Source of the DNA: Marimonas lutisalis
GTDB taxonomy: Bacteria > Pseudomonadota > Alphaproteobacteria > Rhodobacterales > Rhodobacteraceae
Length of the DNA stretch: 64,000 nucleotides
Direction: 5' to 3'
Assembly: GCF_005434965.1 (NCBI RefSeq)
Contig: NZ_SKCI01000001.1
Location: 1,014,952 to 1,078,951, forward strand
In this document: piece by piece, positions 46,989 to 57,700 of the stretch
How positions within the stretch are numbered: the stretch's first letter is position 1
Layout: every line of letters starts with the position of its first letter
The notes under the pieces: generated by a model
What the model was told of the DNA's origin: nothing
Database searches by the model: none
What the model saw: the letters and a program-made list of their open reading frames with translations, nothing else
Program-made: the position numbers and the translations under genes

Positions 46989-47102
46989 TACATGTCGAAA
47001 AGATGCCGAGCGCTACGGGCTTGCCCAATCGACACGCGATCGTGAGCATGGCCGCATGTGCCCAAGCCTTGGGCTTTGTGATTAATTTCTGGGAGGAAAG
47101 AA

Positions 47103-48104
47103 ATGAAATTCCTGACTGCTGCTGCCACCGCGCTGGCGTTGACCGTGACCGCGGGCGCGGCCACCGCGGCCTGTGATGACGGCGAGATCGTCGTCAAGTT
47201 CAGCCACGTGACCAACACCGACAAGCACCCCAAGGGGATTGCAGCGTCGCTTCTGGAAAAGCGCGTGAACGAGGAGATGAACGGCAAGATGTGCATGGAG
47301 GTCTTCCCGAACTCCACGCTTTACAATGACAACAAGGTATTGGAGGCAATGCTGCAGGGCGACGTGCAGCTGGCCGCGCCGAGCCTGTCGAAATTCGAAA
47401 AATTCACCAAGCAGTTCCGTCTTTTCGATCTGCCCTTCATGTTCAAGAACATCGACGCTGTCGATGCCTTCCAGAACGGAGAGCACGGCCAGGCGATGCT
47501 GGACAGCATGCAGCGCCGCGGCCTGCAGGGGCTGGCCTTCTGGCACAACGGCATGAAGCAGATGTCGGCCAACAAGCCGCTGATTTCGCCGAGCGACGCC
47601 AATGGCCTGAAATTCCGGGTGCAGAGCTCGGACGTGCTGGTGGCGCAGATGGAAGCCATCGGCGGCAACCCGCAGAAAATGGCCTTCTCGGAAGTCTATG
47701 GCGCGCTTCAGCAGGGCACCGTGGACGGACAGGAGAACACCTGGTCGAACATCTATGGCAAGAAGTTCTTCGAGGTGCAGGACGGCATCACGGAAACGAA
47801 CCACGGCGTGATCGACTACCTGGTGGTGACCAGTGTCGACTGGCTGGACAGCCTGGAGCCCGAGGTGCGTGATCAGTTCCTGACCATCCTGAAGGAAGTG
47901 ACGACCACGCGGAACTCGGAATCCTTTGCCGTGAACCAGGCCGCACGCCAGTCGATCATCGATGCGGGCGGCACCATCCGCGAGCTGACGCCGGAGCAGC
48001 GCCAGGCTTGGGTCGACACGATGAAACCCGTCTGGGACAAGTTTTCGGGCGATGTCGGCCAGGACATGATCGAAGCCGCACAGACGATCAACGCGGGTAT
48101 GTAA
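47103..48104 (+). CDS. dctP: TRAP transporter solute-binding protein DctP
   Basis: DctP captures the substrate in the periplasm, typically succinate, malate or fumarate. The 333-residue product has a signal peptide (LTVTAGAATAA) and the family sequences FSHVTNTDKHPKG, NSTLYNDNKVLEAMLQGDVQ and KFRVQSSDVLVAQMEAIGGN, with the conserved carboxylate-binding Arg in FRVQSSD. GGGAGGAAAG precedes the ATG. The dctBD neighbours support C4-dicarboxylates as substrate. Confidence 0.95.
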   Translation: MKFLTAAATALALTVTAGAATAACDDGEIVVKFSHVTNTDKHPKGIAASLLEKRVNEEMNGKMCMEVFPNSTLYNDNKVLEAMLQGDVQLAAPSLSKFEKFTKQFRLFDLPFMFKNIDAVDAFQNGEHGQAMLDSMQRRGLQGLAFWHNGMKQMSANKPLISPSDANGLKFRVQSSDVLVAQMEAIGGNPQKMAFSEVYGALQQGTVDGQENTWSNIYGKKFFEVQDGITETNHGVIDYLVVTSVDWLDSLEPEVRDQFLTILKEVTTTRNSESFAVNQAARQSIIDAGGTIRELTPEQRQAWVDTMKPVWDKFSGDVGQDMIEAAQTINAGM

Positions 48105-48134
48105 CCGCGGGCGAGCTGACACTCACGTAAACAG

Positions 48135-48168
48135 GCGGGCGGGCCGTTCGGGGAGATGGCCCGCCCGC
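48135..48168 (+). promoter_or_regulatory. 11-bp hairpin between dctP and dctQ
   Basis: GCGGGCGGGCC (48135-48145) is exactly complementary to GGCCCGCCCGC (48158-48168) with a 12-base loop. There is no T-run. Stable hairpins after binding-protein genes commonly protect the upstream message and give more DctP than membrane subunits. Confidence 0.7.
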
Positions 48169-48204
48169 ATCATAAAGACATCTCGACACGGGGGAGGGAC
48201 CGGG

Positions 48205-48873
48205 ATGGCGCATCGCAAGCTGTCGCTGACCGATCAGATCGAGGAAACGCTGATCGCCGCGATACTGGGCCTGATGACGGTAATCACCTTTGCCAATGTC
48301 ATCGCACGTTTCGTTTTCAATTCGAACATCCTGTGGGCGCTGGAACTGACCGTGTTCCTGTTTGCCTGGCTGGTACTTCTGGGCGCATCCTATGCGGTGA
48401 AGACACACAGCCACCTGGGCGTGGATGCCATCGTCAACATGGTGGCGCCGCCGGTGCGCAGGGCGATGGCGCTGATCGCGGTTGCCTGCTGCCTGGCGTT
48501 TTCGCTGCTGCTGGTGAAAGGCGCCTATGACTACTGGTCGGTCTTTGCCGAGCTGCCGCCGACGAGCGGCCGCTGGTTCCCCACCGGGTTCGAGGACAAG
48601 TTCCGCGGTCAGGGCTGGTACGAGGTGCAGGACATTCCGATGATCGCGCCGCTGCGGTTCCTGGAGGACTGGATCAACCTTGGTGAATCCTACGAGAAGA
48701 TGCCGAAGGCGGTTCCTTACCTCGTGCTGCCGGTTTCCATGCTGCTCCTGACGTTCCGCTTCGCGCAGGTCGCCGTGCAGGTCTGGCAGGGCCGGATCGA
48801 CCGCCTGGTGGCCAGCCACGAGGTTGAAGACGAGCTTGCCGAAGCGCGGGCCAAGGCCGGGGGGACGAACTGA
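48205..48873 (+). CDS. dctQ: TRAP transporter small permease DctQ
   Basis: The 222-residue four-helix membrane protein has the DctQ pattern VITFANVIARFVFNSNILWALEL followed by FLFAWLVLLGASYAVKTHSH. A cytoplasmic or periplasmic insertion of about 70 residues lies between helices 3 and 4. GGGGGAGGGACC precedes the ATG. Its stop overlaps the dctM start (TGATG). Confidence 0.93.
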   Translation: MAHRKLSLTDQIEETLIAAILGLMTVITFANVIARFVFNSNILWALELTVFLFAWLVLLGASYAVKTHSHLGVDAIVNMVAPPVRRAMALIAVACCLAFSLLLVKGAYDYWSVFAELPPTSGRWFPTGFEDKFRGQGWYEVQDIPMIAPLRFLEDWINLGESYEKMPKAVPYLVLPVSMLLLTFRFAQVAVQVWQGRIDRLVASHEVEDELAEARAKAGGTN

Positions 48874-50237
48874 TGGAAGTAGTTCTTCTTTTCTCGATGG
48901 TCGTGGGCCTGCTGCTGATCGGGGTGCCGATCGCGGTGGCGCTGGGGCTGAGCTCGATTCTCTTCCTGCTGTGGTTCTCGGATGCGACCATGGCCAGCGT
49001 CGCGGGCACGCTGTTCGAGGCCTTCGAGGGGCATTACACGCTGCTGGCCATTCCGTTCTTCATCCTGGCATCGAGCTTCATGACCACGGGCGGTGTCGCC
49101 CGGCGAATCATCCGCTTTTCCATCGCCTGCGTGGGGCACCTGCCGGGCGGTCTGGCCATTGCCGGCGTATTTGCCTGCATGATGTTCGCCGCGCTATCGG
49201 GCTCGTCTCCGGCCACGGTTGTCGCTATCGGCTCGATCGTGATCGCGGGGATGCGGCAGGTGGGCTATTCCAAGGAATTCGCCGCGGGCGTCATCTGTAA
49301 CGCGGGCACGCTGGGCATCCTGATCCCGCCCAGCATCGTGATGGTGGTCTATGCCGCGAGCGTCGAGGTGTCGGTGGGCCGGATGTTCCTGGCCGGTGTC
49401 ATCCCGGGGCTTCTGGCGGGCCTGATGCTGATGGTGACGATCTATGTCATGGCCAAGGTCAAGAACCTGCCCAAGGGTGACTGGCAGGGCTGGCGCGAGA
49501 TCTGGGAGTCGGGCCGCGAGGCCGGCTGGGGCCTTTTCCTGATCGTCATCATCCTGGGCGGCATCTATGGTGGGGTGTTCACCCCGACCGAGGCCGCGGC
49601 GGTGGCGGCGGTCTATGCCTTCCTGATCGCAAGCTTCATCTACCGGGACATGGGGCCGCTGGCCGATGGGCGCGGCAATGTGCTGACGCGGCCGCAGGCG
49701 CTGCTGACGGCGTTTTTCCATCCCGACACCAAGAAGACGCTCTTCGAGGCGGGAAAACTCACCGTCACGCTGTTGTTCGTGATCGCCAACGCGCTGATCC
49801 TGAAACATGTCCTGACCGAGCAGCAGGTCCCGCAGCATATCGCCGGGGCGATGTTGAACGCGGGGTTCGGCCCGGTGATGTTCCTGATCGTGGTGAACGT
49901 GATCCTGCTCATCGGCGGGCAATTCATGGAACCCAGTGGCCTTCTGGTGATCGTGGCGCCGCTGGTGTTTCCGATCGCGATCGAACTGGGCATCGATCCG
50001 ATTCACCTGGGCATCATCATGGTGGTGAACATGGAGATCGGGATGATCACGCCGCCGGTTGGTCTGAACCTCTTCGTGACCTCGGGCGTGGCGGGCATGC
50101 CGATGATGGGCGTGGTGCGCGCGGCGCTGCCGTTCCTGGTCGTGCTGTTCGTGTTCCTGATCATGATCACCTACATTCCGTGGCTGTCGACCTTCCTGCC
50201 CAACACCTTCATGGGGCCGGAGATCATTACCAAGTAG
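48873..50237 (+). CDS. dctM: TRAP transporter large permease DctM
   Basis: The 454-residue, roughly twelve-helix protein is the ion-coupled transport subunit. Characteristic motifs are LFEAFEGHYTLLAIPFFIL, MMFAALSGSSPATVVAIGSI, AGTLGILIPPSIVMVVYA and GMITPPVGLNLFVTSGVAG. It completes a dctPQM operon; a terminator follows. Confidence 0.95.
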   Translation: MEVVLLFSMVVGLLLIGVPIAVALGLSSILFLLWFSDATMASVAGTLFEAFEGHYTLLAIPFFILASSFMTTGGVARRIIRFSIACVGHLPGGLAIAGVFACMMFAALSGSSPATVVAIGSIVIAGMRQVGYSKEFAAGVICNAGTLGILIPPSIVMVVYAASVEVSVGRMFLAGVIPGLLAGLMLMVTIYVMAKVKNLPKGDWQGWREIWESGREAGWGLFLIVIILGGIYGGVFTPTEAAAVAAVYAFLIASFIYRDMGPLADGRGNVLTRPQALLTAFFHPDTKKTLFEAGKLTVTLLFVIANALILKHVLTEQQVPQHIAGAMLNAGFGPVMFLIVVNVILLIGGQFMEPSGLLVIVAPLVFPIAIELGIDPIHLGIIMVVNMEIGMITPPVGLNLFVTSGVAGMPMMGVVRAALPFLVVLFVFLIMITYIPWLSTFLPNTFMGPEIITK

Positions 50238-50265
50238 CGAGGGACCAGGGTAAACGAGTGGGAAA

Positions 50266-50294
50266 GGCGGCCTTTCGGGGCCGTCTTTTCTTTT
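50266..50294 (+). terminator. Rho-independent terminator after dctM
   Basis: GGCGGCC (50266-50272) pairs with GGCCGTC (50279-50285), one G-U, around TTTCGG; TTTTCTTTTG follows. It separates the TRAP operon from the SLC13 gene. Confidence 0.85.
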
Positions 50295-50367
50295 GCGACG
50301 AAATTTCGTTTGGCGGAAACGGGTTGCGCCCATATTCTGATCACTGAATGAGATGGAGGGGCAGGAC

Positions 50368-52251
50368 ATGGAGCCGCTGGCGCTAAACTTCGAGATGACG
50401 GTGGTTCTCGGAGTGCTTGGCCTGACGGTCGTCCTGTTCGTGACCGAGCTTTTCCGGATCGATTTTACCGCGATCCTGATCATGGTTCTGCTAGGTATCC
50501 TGAGCCAGTTCCCCAGCATGGAGAACCTGGCCGACCCGCAGCACCTGTTCGATGGCTTCGCATCGAATGCGGTGATCTCGATCATCGCGGTGATGATCAT
50601 CGGGGCGGGCCTGGACCGGACCGGGCTGATGAGCAAGGTGGCTGCCACGATCCTGAAATATGGCGGACGCACCGAGACGCGTATCATCCCGATCATTTCC
50701 GGCACGGTGGGCTTCATCTCGTCCTTTATGCAGAACGTGGGGGCGGCGGCGCTGTTCCTGCCGGTGGTCAGCCGCATTTCGGTGCGCACCGGGCTGCCGC
50801 TCAGCCGGCTGCTGATGCCGATGGGGTTTTGCGCCATCCTGGGCGGCACGATGACGATGGTAGGCTCGTCGCCGCTGATCCTGCTGAACGACCTGATCCA
50901 CACGGCCAACCAGAGCCTGCCGAAACATAACGAGATGGAGCCCTTCGGCCTCTTCTCGGTCACCCCGGTGGGCGCGGCGCTGGTGGTGACGGGGATCCTT
51001 TATTTCGTCCTTTTCGGGCGCTGGATACTGCCTTCGCGCGAGACGGGCGGCGACCGGACGTCGGGGCAGGCGGTGGGCGCCTACCTGAAACAGACCTATG
51101 GCCTGAAATCCGATATCGTCGAGGTGAAGTTCCCGGCGGGCAACCTGCTGGAAGGGCAGACCTTTCGCGACATCATGCAGGCGCACAACCTGTATATCAT
51201 CGGATCCGCCCGGGAAGGGCGCCGCTATATGACGCCGCCGGTGGACACCAAGATCGAAACGCCCTGCCGCTTGGCGATCCTGGGGCGGCGCAAGGTGATC
51301 GAGGAAGTGGCCGGCTGGTACGGGCTGGAGGTGCTGGGCGACCTGGATGTTTTCGCCGAGGATTTCGCCCCGACGGTGGCGGGGGTCGGCGAAGTCGTCG
51401 TGCCGCCCAATAGCCCGGTGGTCGGCAAGACGCCGCTCGAGGTGGCGCTGCGGCGCACCTACGGGATGAGCCTTCTGGCGGTGCACCGGGCCGGGCAGAC
51501 CTATAGCCTCGTGGAAACCCAGGAGCATTCTGCCGATGACATCCTGAACATCCCGCTGCAGGCCGGCGATACGCTGGTCGTGTTCACCACCTGGGAGGCG
51601 CTGGCGCGACAGAGCCGCGGGCGGGATTTCGTTATCGTCACCTCGGATTTCCCGCGCGAGGAGATGCGTCCGAAAAAGGTGGGCTGGGCGCTAGTCTTCT
51701 TTCTGATATCGCTGTCGCTGATCCTGTTCACCGATGTGCGGCTGTCGCTGGCGCTGTTGACGGGCGCGGCGGGTATGATCGCGACGAAGGTTTTGCGGAT
51801 CGACGAAGCTTATGAGGCGGTGAGCTGGCAGACGGTGTTCTTGTTGGCGAGCCTCATTCCGCTGGGCCAGGCGGTGCAGCATACCGGCACGGCGGCGTGG
51901 ATCGCGCACCAGGTGGTTGCGCTGTTGGAGGGTTGGCCGATCTGGTCGCTGCAACTGGGCGTGGCGATCCTGTCGACGATCTTTACGCTGGTGATGTCGA
52001 ACGTGGGCGCGACCGTGCTGCTGGTGCCGCTGGCGGTGTCGATCGCGGTGGCGGCAGGCGGGGATCCGGCGATCTTCGCGCTGACGGTGGCGATCTCGAC
52101 CTCGAATTCCTTCCTGATCCCGACGCACCAGGTGAATGCGCTGATCATGGGACCGGCGGGTTACAAGGTGGTGGATTTCGTCCGCTCGGGGGGGGTGATG
52201 ACAGTGCTGTTCCTGATCGTTTCGATGGTGATGATGAACCTGGTGTTCTGA
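50368..52251 (+). CDS. SLC13/DASS-family permease with two RCK C-terminal (TrkA-C) domains
   Basis: The 627-residue protein has membrane blocks at both ends, separated by a soluble centre (about 220-440) with two TrkA-C-like domains (VEVKFPAGNLLEGQTFRDIM and VVVPPNSPVVGKTPLEVALR). Family motifs include SSFMQNVGAAALFLPVV and VMSNVGATVLLVPLA. Members move anions such as sulfate, or dicarboxylates; proximity to dctPQM does not settle which. GGAGGGGCAGGAC precedes the ATG at 50368; an ATG five codons earlier is less well placed. Confidence 0.9.
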   Translation: MEPLALNFEMTVVLGVLGLTVVLFVTELFRIDFTAILIMVLLGILSQFPSMENLADPQHLFDGFASNAVISIIAVMIIGAGLDRTGLMSKVAATILKYGGRTETRIIPIISGTVGFISSFMQNVGAAALFLPVVSRISVRTGLPLSRLLMPMGFCAILGGTMTMVGSSPLILLNDLIHTANQSLPKHNEMEPFGLFSVTPVGAALVVTGILYFVLFGRWILPSRETGGDRTSGQAVGAYLKQTYGLKSDIVEVKFPAGNLLEGQTFRDIMQAHNLYIIGSAREGRRYMTPPVDTKIETPCRLAILGRRKVIEEVAGWYGLEVLGDLDVFAEDFAPTVAGVGEVVVPPNSPVVGKTPLEVALRRTYGMSLLAVHRAGQTYSLVETQEHSADDILNIPLQAGDTLVVFTTWEALARQSRGRDFVIVTSDFPREEMRPKKVGWALVFFLISLSLILFTDVRLSLALLTGAAGMIATKVLRIDEAYEAVSWQTVFLLASLIPLGQAVQHTGTAAWIAHQVVALLEGWPIWSLQLGVAILSTIFTLVMSNVGATVLLVPLAVSIAVAAGGDPAIFALTVAISTSNSFLIPTHQVNALIMGPAGYKVVDFVRSGGVMTVLFLIVSMVMMNLVF

Positions 52252-52306
52252 AGACCCGGAGCGCCTGGGGCGCGCAGTTTGGGTTTGCGTTCAGGCCACG
52301 CAGGCC

Positions 52307-52354
52307 TTGGGGGCGCTGCCCCCAAACCCCCGAGGTATTTCCGGTCAGATGAAG
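52307..52354 (+). repeat. Hairpin plus AAGATGAAG-tail repeat (R5)
   Basis: TTGGGGGCGCTGCCCCCAA is followed by ACCCCCGAGGTATTTCCGGT and CAGATGAAG. It lies between the convergent SLC13 and tpiA genes, in the direction of SLC13 transcription. Confidence 0.7.
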
Positions 52355-52361
52355 CGGGGGA

Positions 52362-53114
52362 TCAGGCGCTTTCTTCCAAAGCCTTGATAATGGGCGAAAA
52401 ATCGGTGGCCTTGAGAGAGGCGCCGCCGACAAGGGCGCCGTCGACATTGGGCACGCTGAAGATTTCGGCGGCGTTGTCGGGTTTGACGGAGCCGCCATAG
52501 AGGAGGCGCACGCCGCGGCCGACATCGGATCCGAAGCGGCTTTCGAGATGGGTGCGGATGAAATCGTGCACCTCGCCGATCTGGGCCGTGGTGGGCACCT
52601 TCCCGGTGCCGATGGCCCAGATGGGTTCATACGCGATGACTAGGTTTTCGGCGGTGGATTTGTCGGGGACGGAGAGGGAGAGTTGACCGCCGATGACATT
52701 GAGCGTGTTGGCGGCTTCGCGCTGGGCGAGGCTTTCGCCCATGCAGATCACCGCTGTGAGGCCGGCGGCATGTGCGGCGCGGGCCTTGGCGCGGACGTCT
52801 TCGCTGCTTTCCTCGTGATCCTCGCGGCGTTCGGAGTGGCCGAGGATTACTGCGGAAGCCCCTGAATCGGCAAGCATTTCCGCCGAGATATCACCGGTAT
52901 GCGCGCCCGAGCGTTCGGCGTGGCAATCCTGCCCGCCGATGGCGAGCGGGCTGCCGGCGCAGACCTGCGCTGCGGCCGCGATCAGCGTTGCCGGGGGGCA
53001 GATCAGCAAGTCAGCCGCGGGATCGGGATGGGCGGAGGCGAGCGCCGTGAGCTCGGACAGCGAGGCGGTGAGCCCGTTCATCTTCCAGTTTCCGGCGGCC
53101 AGTTTGCGGCGCAT
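52362..53114 (-). CDS. tpiA: Triosephosphate isomerase
   Basis: TpiA interconverts dihydroxyacetone phosphate and glyceraldehyde 3-phosphate. The 250-residue protein has AGNWKMNG (active-site Asn and Lys, about 7-14), ILGHSERR with the catalytic His, [11 protein letters not shown] with the catalytic Glu and the phosphate-binding [12 protein letters not shown]. It is a single-gene unit on the minus strand. Confidence 0.96.
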   Translation of the reverse strand: MRRKLAAGNWKMNGLTASLSELTALASAHPDPAADLLICPPATLIAAAAQVCAGSPLAIGGQDCHAERSGAHTGDISAEMLADSGASAVILGHSERREDHEESSEDVRAKARAAHAAGLTAVICMGESLAQREAANTLNVIGGQLSLSVPDKSTAENLVIAYEPIWAIGTGKVPTTAQIGEVHDFIRTHLESRFGSDVGRGVRLLYGGSVKPDNAAEIFSVPNVDGALVGGASLKATDFSPIIKALEESA

Positions 53115-53202
53115 GTATCCCTCCCGACTTGTTGGTTCGCGCTATCATCGCGGGGAATGCGCGCCGGTCAAGGGAAGCGATGTCGCGGGCTCAGCCCCGG
53201 GC

Positions 53203-53583
53203 CTAGTCCGCGTCACGTTCGGCCTGCAAATCATCGATATCTTTGAATTTTATCGACTCTCCGCAGCCGCAGGCATCTTCCACGTTGGGATTGTTGAACA
53301 CGAAACCAGACTCGAGCAGAGAGGTCTGGTAGTCGATCTCGGTGCCGAACAGGAACATCTGCGCCATGGGGGCGATCATGACGCGGGCGCCGTCCTGTTC
53401 GACGACCTCGTCATTAGGATCGACCGTGTCGACATATTCCATGGTGTATTCCATGCCCGCGCAGCCGCCTTTCTTGACGCCGATGCGCAGGCCCTGGTGG
53501 CCCTCTTTCGCCATCAGCCTGGCGATCTGGGCAATGGCGGCCGGGGTCATCGTCACGGCCTGTTTTCCGGGGATGCCGAACAT
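53203..53583 (-). CDS. sufA: A-type iron-sulfur cluster carrier SufA/ErpA-like
   Basis: A-type carriers deliver iron-sulfur clusters to apoproteins. The 126-residue protein has the three conserved Cys, one in VKKGGCAGMEY and two in ACGCGES near the C-terminus. It is 28 bp downstream of sufT, so the two are likely co-transcribed; the rest of the SUF operon is not in the window. Confidence 0.9.
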   Translation of the reverse strand: MFGIPGKQAVTMTPAAIAQIARLMAKEGHQGLRIGVKKGGCAGMEYTMEYVDTVDPNDEVVEQDGARVMIAPMAQMFLFGTEIDYQTSLLESGFVFNNPNVEDACGCGESIKFKDIDDLQAERDAD

Positions 53584-53611
53584 GAGCTTCTCCTTCCAGT
53601 CCGTTGATTTA

Positions 53612-53974
53612 CTACATGAAACCCAGCTCGAGCCGGGCCTCGTCGCTCATCATTTCCATGCCCCACTGGGGCTCCCAGGTGAGCTCGACATCGACCTGTT
53701 TGACGCCGGCCAGGGGCGAGATCGCCTCGGCCACCCAGCCTGGCATATCACCCGCCACGGGGCAGCCCGGAGCGGTCAGGGTCATGATCACGCGCACCTC
53801 GTTCTGGTCGCTGATGTCGATCGTGTAGATCAATCCCAGATCATAGATATTCACAGGGATTTCAGGGTCATAGACAGTGCGGCAGGCCTCGACCACCGCG
53901 TCGTAGAGCGGGTGGTTCACGGTCGAGGGCGCAATAAGCGGCGTGCCTTCGAGCGGCTCGGGCTGTTCGGTCAT
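53612..53974 (-). CDS. sufT: SufT/DUF59 iron-sulfur maturation protein
   Basis: The 120-residue MIP18/PaaD-family protein assists iron-sulfur assembly. It shows DPEIPVNIYDLGLIYTIDI and the conserved Cys in MTLTAPGCPVAGDMP. It sits directly upstream of sufA, the usual end of alphaproteobacterial suf clusters. Confidence 0.9.
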   Translation of the reverse strand: MTEQPEPLEGTPLIAPSTVNHPLYDAVVEACRTVYDPEIPVNIYDLGLIYTIDISDQNEVRVIMTLTAPGCPVAGDMPGWVAEAISPLAGVKQVDVELTWEPQWGMEMMSDEARLELGFM

Positions 53975-54041
53975 GGAGGGCCTCGCGTATTTCCTGACGA
54001 AACATATAAGGTTTCAAGTCGCGCGCGTAAAGAGACAGCGG

Positions 54042-54149
54042 GTTAACATCGGCGTGCTCCCCGATTCCGGGGGGTGATTTGCGTGCACCGCCCGGCTGAC
54101 ATCCGGCTGCCGGACAAGACGGGCGGGATTAACGCGCGTTAAGGTTAAC
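54042..54149 (+). repeat. GTTAAC-bounded intergenic element, copy C
   Basis: The 108-bp element has GTTAAC at 54042-54047 and 54144-54149 and the 46-bp core at 54070-54115. Compared with copy A the core has five or six substitutions, all outside the CCCGGCTGACATCCGGCTGC block. It lies between the crotonase gene stop and the sufT start. Confidence 0.75.
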
Positions 54150-54160
54150 GCGGCGTACGC

Positions 54161-54943
54161 TCAGCCGGACCAGCGCGAGTCTTTTTCATGCGCGATGCGG
54201 TTGGGATCCATGAAATGGCCGATCATGGTTTCGGTGGCCATGTCGTAGGCGGCGGGCAGGTCGAGATCGAGATGGCGGTAGGTGGTCAGCTTGCCCGCGG
54301 CGATCGGGCCGGGGTTGCGGGTGGCCAGCGTGGATGCGAAATCCATCACCCGGGCGCGCAGCTCGGCCGGGTCGGTGATCTCGTTGACGAGGCCGGCGCG
54401 CAGGCCCCAGTCGGCGGGTTTGGGCGTGCCCGAGAGCAGAAGCTCCATCAGGTGCTTGCGGCCCACGGCGCGCGACACGGCCACGGCAGGGGTAGTGCAG
54501 AACCCGTTGTTCATCACGCCGGGCAGGCAGAAGGCGGCGTTGTGCGAGGCAAATGCCAGATCGCAGGCGGCGACAAGTTGCAGGCCGGCGGCGGTGGCGA
54601 TGCCATCGACCATGGCGATGGTGGGCCGGGGCGAGTAGGTGACGTCCTGCATCATCCGGGCGCAATCGGCGAAGAGCTGGCGCAGGTAAGCCTCGCCATG
54701 GTCGTCATTGGCGCGGTGGCGGGCGATTTCCTTCAGGTCATGACCGGCGCAGAAGATATGGCCGGGCCCGTCGATCACGATCACGCGGGCCTCGGCGTTG
54801 TCGGCCGCTGCGGTGACGGCATCGTGCAGGGCGTTGATCAGGGCGAGGTTCAGCGCATGGGCCTTGCCATTGCCCAGCGTAAGCGTGAGCACGCCGTCTT
54901 CGAGCGTTTCGGTGACGAGATCGGGGGCTTGCATCTGGTTCAT
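54161..54943 (-). CDS. Enoyl-CoA hydratase/isomerase family protein, ECHDC3-like
   Basis: The 260-residue crotonase-fold protein has the oxyanion-hole segments [11 protein letters not shown] and [20 protein letters not shown]. Both glutamates used for hydration are replaced: Gln in GLQLVAACD and Gly in [10 protein letters not shown]. The segment [20 protein letters not shown] closely recalls animal ECHDC3. It may thus be a non-hydratase crotonase. The start at 54943 has AGGAGGAG upstream; the longer frame to 54994 is not homologous. Confidence 0.85.
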   Translation of the reverse strand: MNQMQAPDLVTETLEDGVLTLTLGNGKAHALNLALINALHDAVTAAADNAEARVIVIDGPGHIFCAGHDLKEIARHRANDDHGEAYLRQLFADCARMMQDVTYSPRPTIAMVDGIATAAGLQLVAACDLAFASHNAAFCLPGVMNNGFCTTPAVAVSRAVGRKHLMELLLSGTPKPADWGLRAGLVNEITDPAELRARVMDFASTLATRNPGPIAAGKLTTYRHLDLDLPAAYDMATETMIGHFMDPNRIAHEKDSRWSG

Positions 54944-55007
54944 CGCGGTCTCCTCCTGCGGGCGGAGAGTGCCCGCGAGAGGCGGCCGGCACAAGGGTTT
55001 CGGTGCG

Positions 55008-56417
55008 TCACGCGCCCTTTGCGGCGGATTTCCGGCGACGGATCGGGGTGGGGCGCACGCGGCGCTCGATTTCCTCGTAGAGCTTTTCCACCACGTTCTT
55101 GCCCGTGGAGGTTTCGATTCCCTCGAAGCCGGGCGAGGAATTGACCTCGAGCACCTTGGGGCCGGTGTCGGAGCGCAGGAGATCGACGCCGGCCATGTTG
55201 AGATCGAAGGCGCGGGCGGCGCGGATCGCGGTTTCGCGTTCCTCCTTCGAGATGCGCACCGACTTGGCGCTGCCGCCGCGATGCAGGTTCGAGCGGAAAT
55301 CGCCTTCGGCGCCGGTGCGTTTCATCGAGGCCACCACCTTGCCGCCAATCACGAGGCAGCGGATGTCCTCGCCGGCGGATTCCTTGACGAAATCCTGCAC
55401 GAGGAAGTTGGCCTTCAGCCCGCGGAAGGCGTCGATCACCGACTCGGCGGCCTTTTTCGTTTCGGCCAGGACGACGCCCTTGCCCTGGGTCGATTCCAGC
55501 AGCTTGACGATCAGCGGCGCCGAGCCCACGAGCTCCATGAGATTGCGCGTGTCCTTGGGCGAGGCGGCGAAGGCCGTGTTGGGCATGCCGATCTTGGCGC
55601 GCGCCATCAGTTGATGGGCATAGAGCTTGTCCCGGCTGGCCGAGATCCCGGCCGAGGAATTGACGCAGAAGGTGCCGATGGTTTCGAACTGGCGCACGAC
55701 CGCGGTGCCATAGGGCGTGATCGAGGCGCCGATGCGTGGGATGACGGCATCGTAGCGCGGCAGGCGCTTGCCATCGTAATGCACCTCGGGCGCGAGCGCG
55801 TTGATCGCCATGTAGCAGCGGGTGGTGTCGATCACCTCGACCGTGTGGCCGCGTGTTTCGCCTTCTTCGACAAGGCGGCGGGTGGAATAGTTGTCTTCGC
55901 GGCTGAGCACGGCGATGCGCAGGGCGCGGTTGGGCGCCTCGTGGCGCATGCGGGCGGTGTGGTAGACCTCGTAGCTGAGCTCGGGCTGGAGGAAACGCTC
56001 GGTGGCGATGATGGTGATATGATCGAGCAGCGCCTGCCGGCCAAGCAGCATGCGGTTGGCCATGCCCGCGCGGTTGGTGAGCGTGATTTCGACCGGCCAG
56101 GTTTCGCCGCCCACGGAAATGGGCGTTTCGATGACATAGCGGTGTTCGCTTTCGCCGTTGGAGCTTGTCACCTCGCGGCGGTCGATGATCGGCGCCGAGC
56201 AGGGAATGACCAGGTCATCGCGGCCGGGGATCGGGTGCAGGGTGAAGCGCACCTTGGGTTTGGCATGGGGGCCGAAGGTTTCGATGTCATAGGCATGCAG
56301 GGCCGAGGTTTTCGCCCCGGTGTCGACCTTGGCCTTGAGCGCGGGCAGGCCGAGCTCGGGCAGGGCGACCCATTCTTCCCAGCCGAACTTGAGGATGCGG
56401 GGGGATGGATCGCTCAT
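55008..56417 (-). CDS. rimK: RimB-RimK fusion: zinc-protease-like plus ATP-grasp glutamate ligase
   Basis: The 469-residue protein joins an N-terminal RimB-type retropepsin-like domain (about 1-150) with a RimK ATP-grasp ligase (about 165-455). The first domain shows [15 protein letters not shown] and [12 protein letters not shown]. The second shows [31 protein letters not shown], and the metal/ATP site [23 protein letters not shown]. RimK adds glutamates to ribosomal protein S6. Single-chain fusions replace separate rimA/B/K genes in some bacteria. Confidence 0.9.
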   Translation of the reverse strand: MSDPSPRILKFGWEEWVALPELGLPALKAKVDTGAKTSALHAYDIETFGPHAKPKVRFTLHPIPGRDDLVIPCSAPIIDRREVTSSNGESEHRYVIETPISVGGETWPVEITLTNRAGMANRMLLGRQALLDHITIIATERFLQPELSYEVYHTARMRHEAPNRALRIAVLSREDNYSTRRLVEEGETRGHTVEVIDTTRCYMAINALAPEVHYDGKRLPRYDAVIPRIGASITPYGTAVVRQFETIGTFCVNSSAGISASRDKLYAHQLMARAKIGMPNTAFAASPKDTRNLMELVGSAPLIVKLLESTQGKGVVLAETKKAAESVIDAFRGLKANFLVQDFVKESAGEDIRCLVIGGKVVASMKRTGAEGDFRSNLHRGGSAKSVRISKEERETAIRAARAFDLNMAGVDLLRSDTGPKVLEVNSSPGFEGIETSTGKNVVEKLYEEIERRVRPTPIRRRKSAAKGA

Positions 56418-56486
56418 GCGGTTCTCCTTGGCAAAGGCGGGGCATCATCTGTAAAGAGGCGGCCTGATACCGCCCGGGAGCATCTT

Positions 56487-57617
<1,131 letters not shown>

Positions 57618-57668
57618 CGGCGGCACGGCGCTCGGCTGCGCCATCGCCCCGCCCGCCGTCCTGTATGC

Positions 57669-57699
57669 CTCCGGCGGGGATATTTCCGGCAAGATGAAG
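57669..57699 (+). repeat. AAGATGAAG-tail repeat (R6)
   Basis: CTCCGGCGGGGATATTTCCG followed by GCAAGATGAAG matches the tail of the repeat family. A GACGGCGG/CCGCCGTC stem lies just upstream (57616-57661). It is between the convergent tgt and isochorismatase genes, in the direction of tgt transcription. Confidence 0.6.
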
Positions 57700-57700
57700 T

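Noticed and set aside
46930-47102. Sigma-54 promoter for dctP
   Set aside because: The best candidate around TGGCCGCATGTGCC (near 47050) has eight instead of ten bases between GG and GC, and the regulator lacks the sigma-54 contact loop.
49194-50963. 589-codon minus-strand frame opposite dctM and the SLC13 gene
   Set aside because: It spans the intergenic terminator and two well-supported genes, and its residues are low-complexity His/Arg/Asp.
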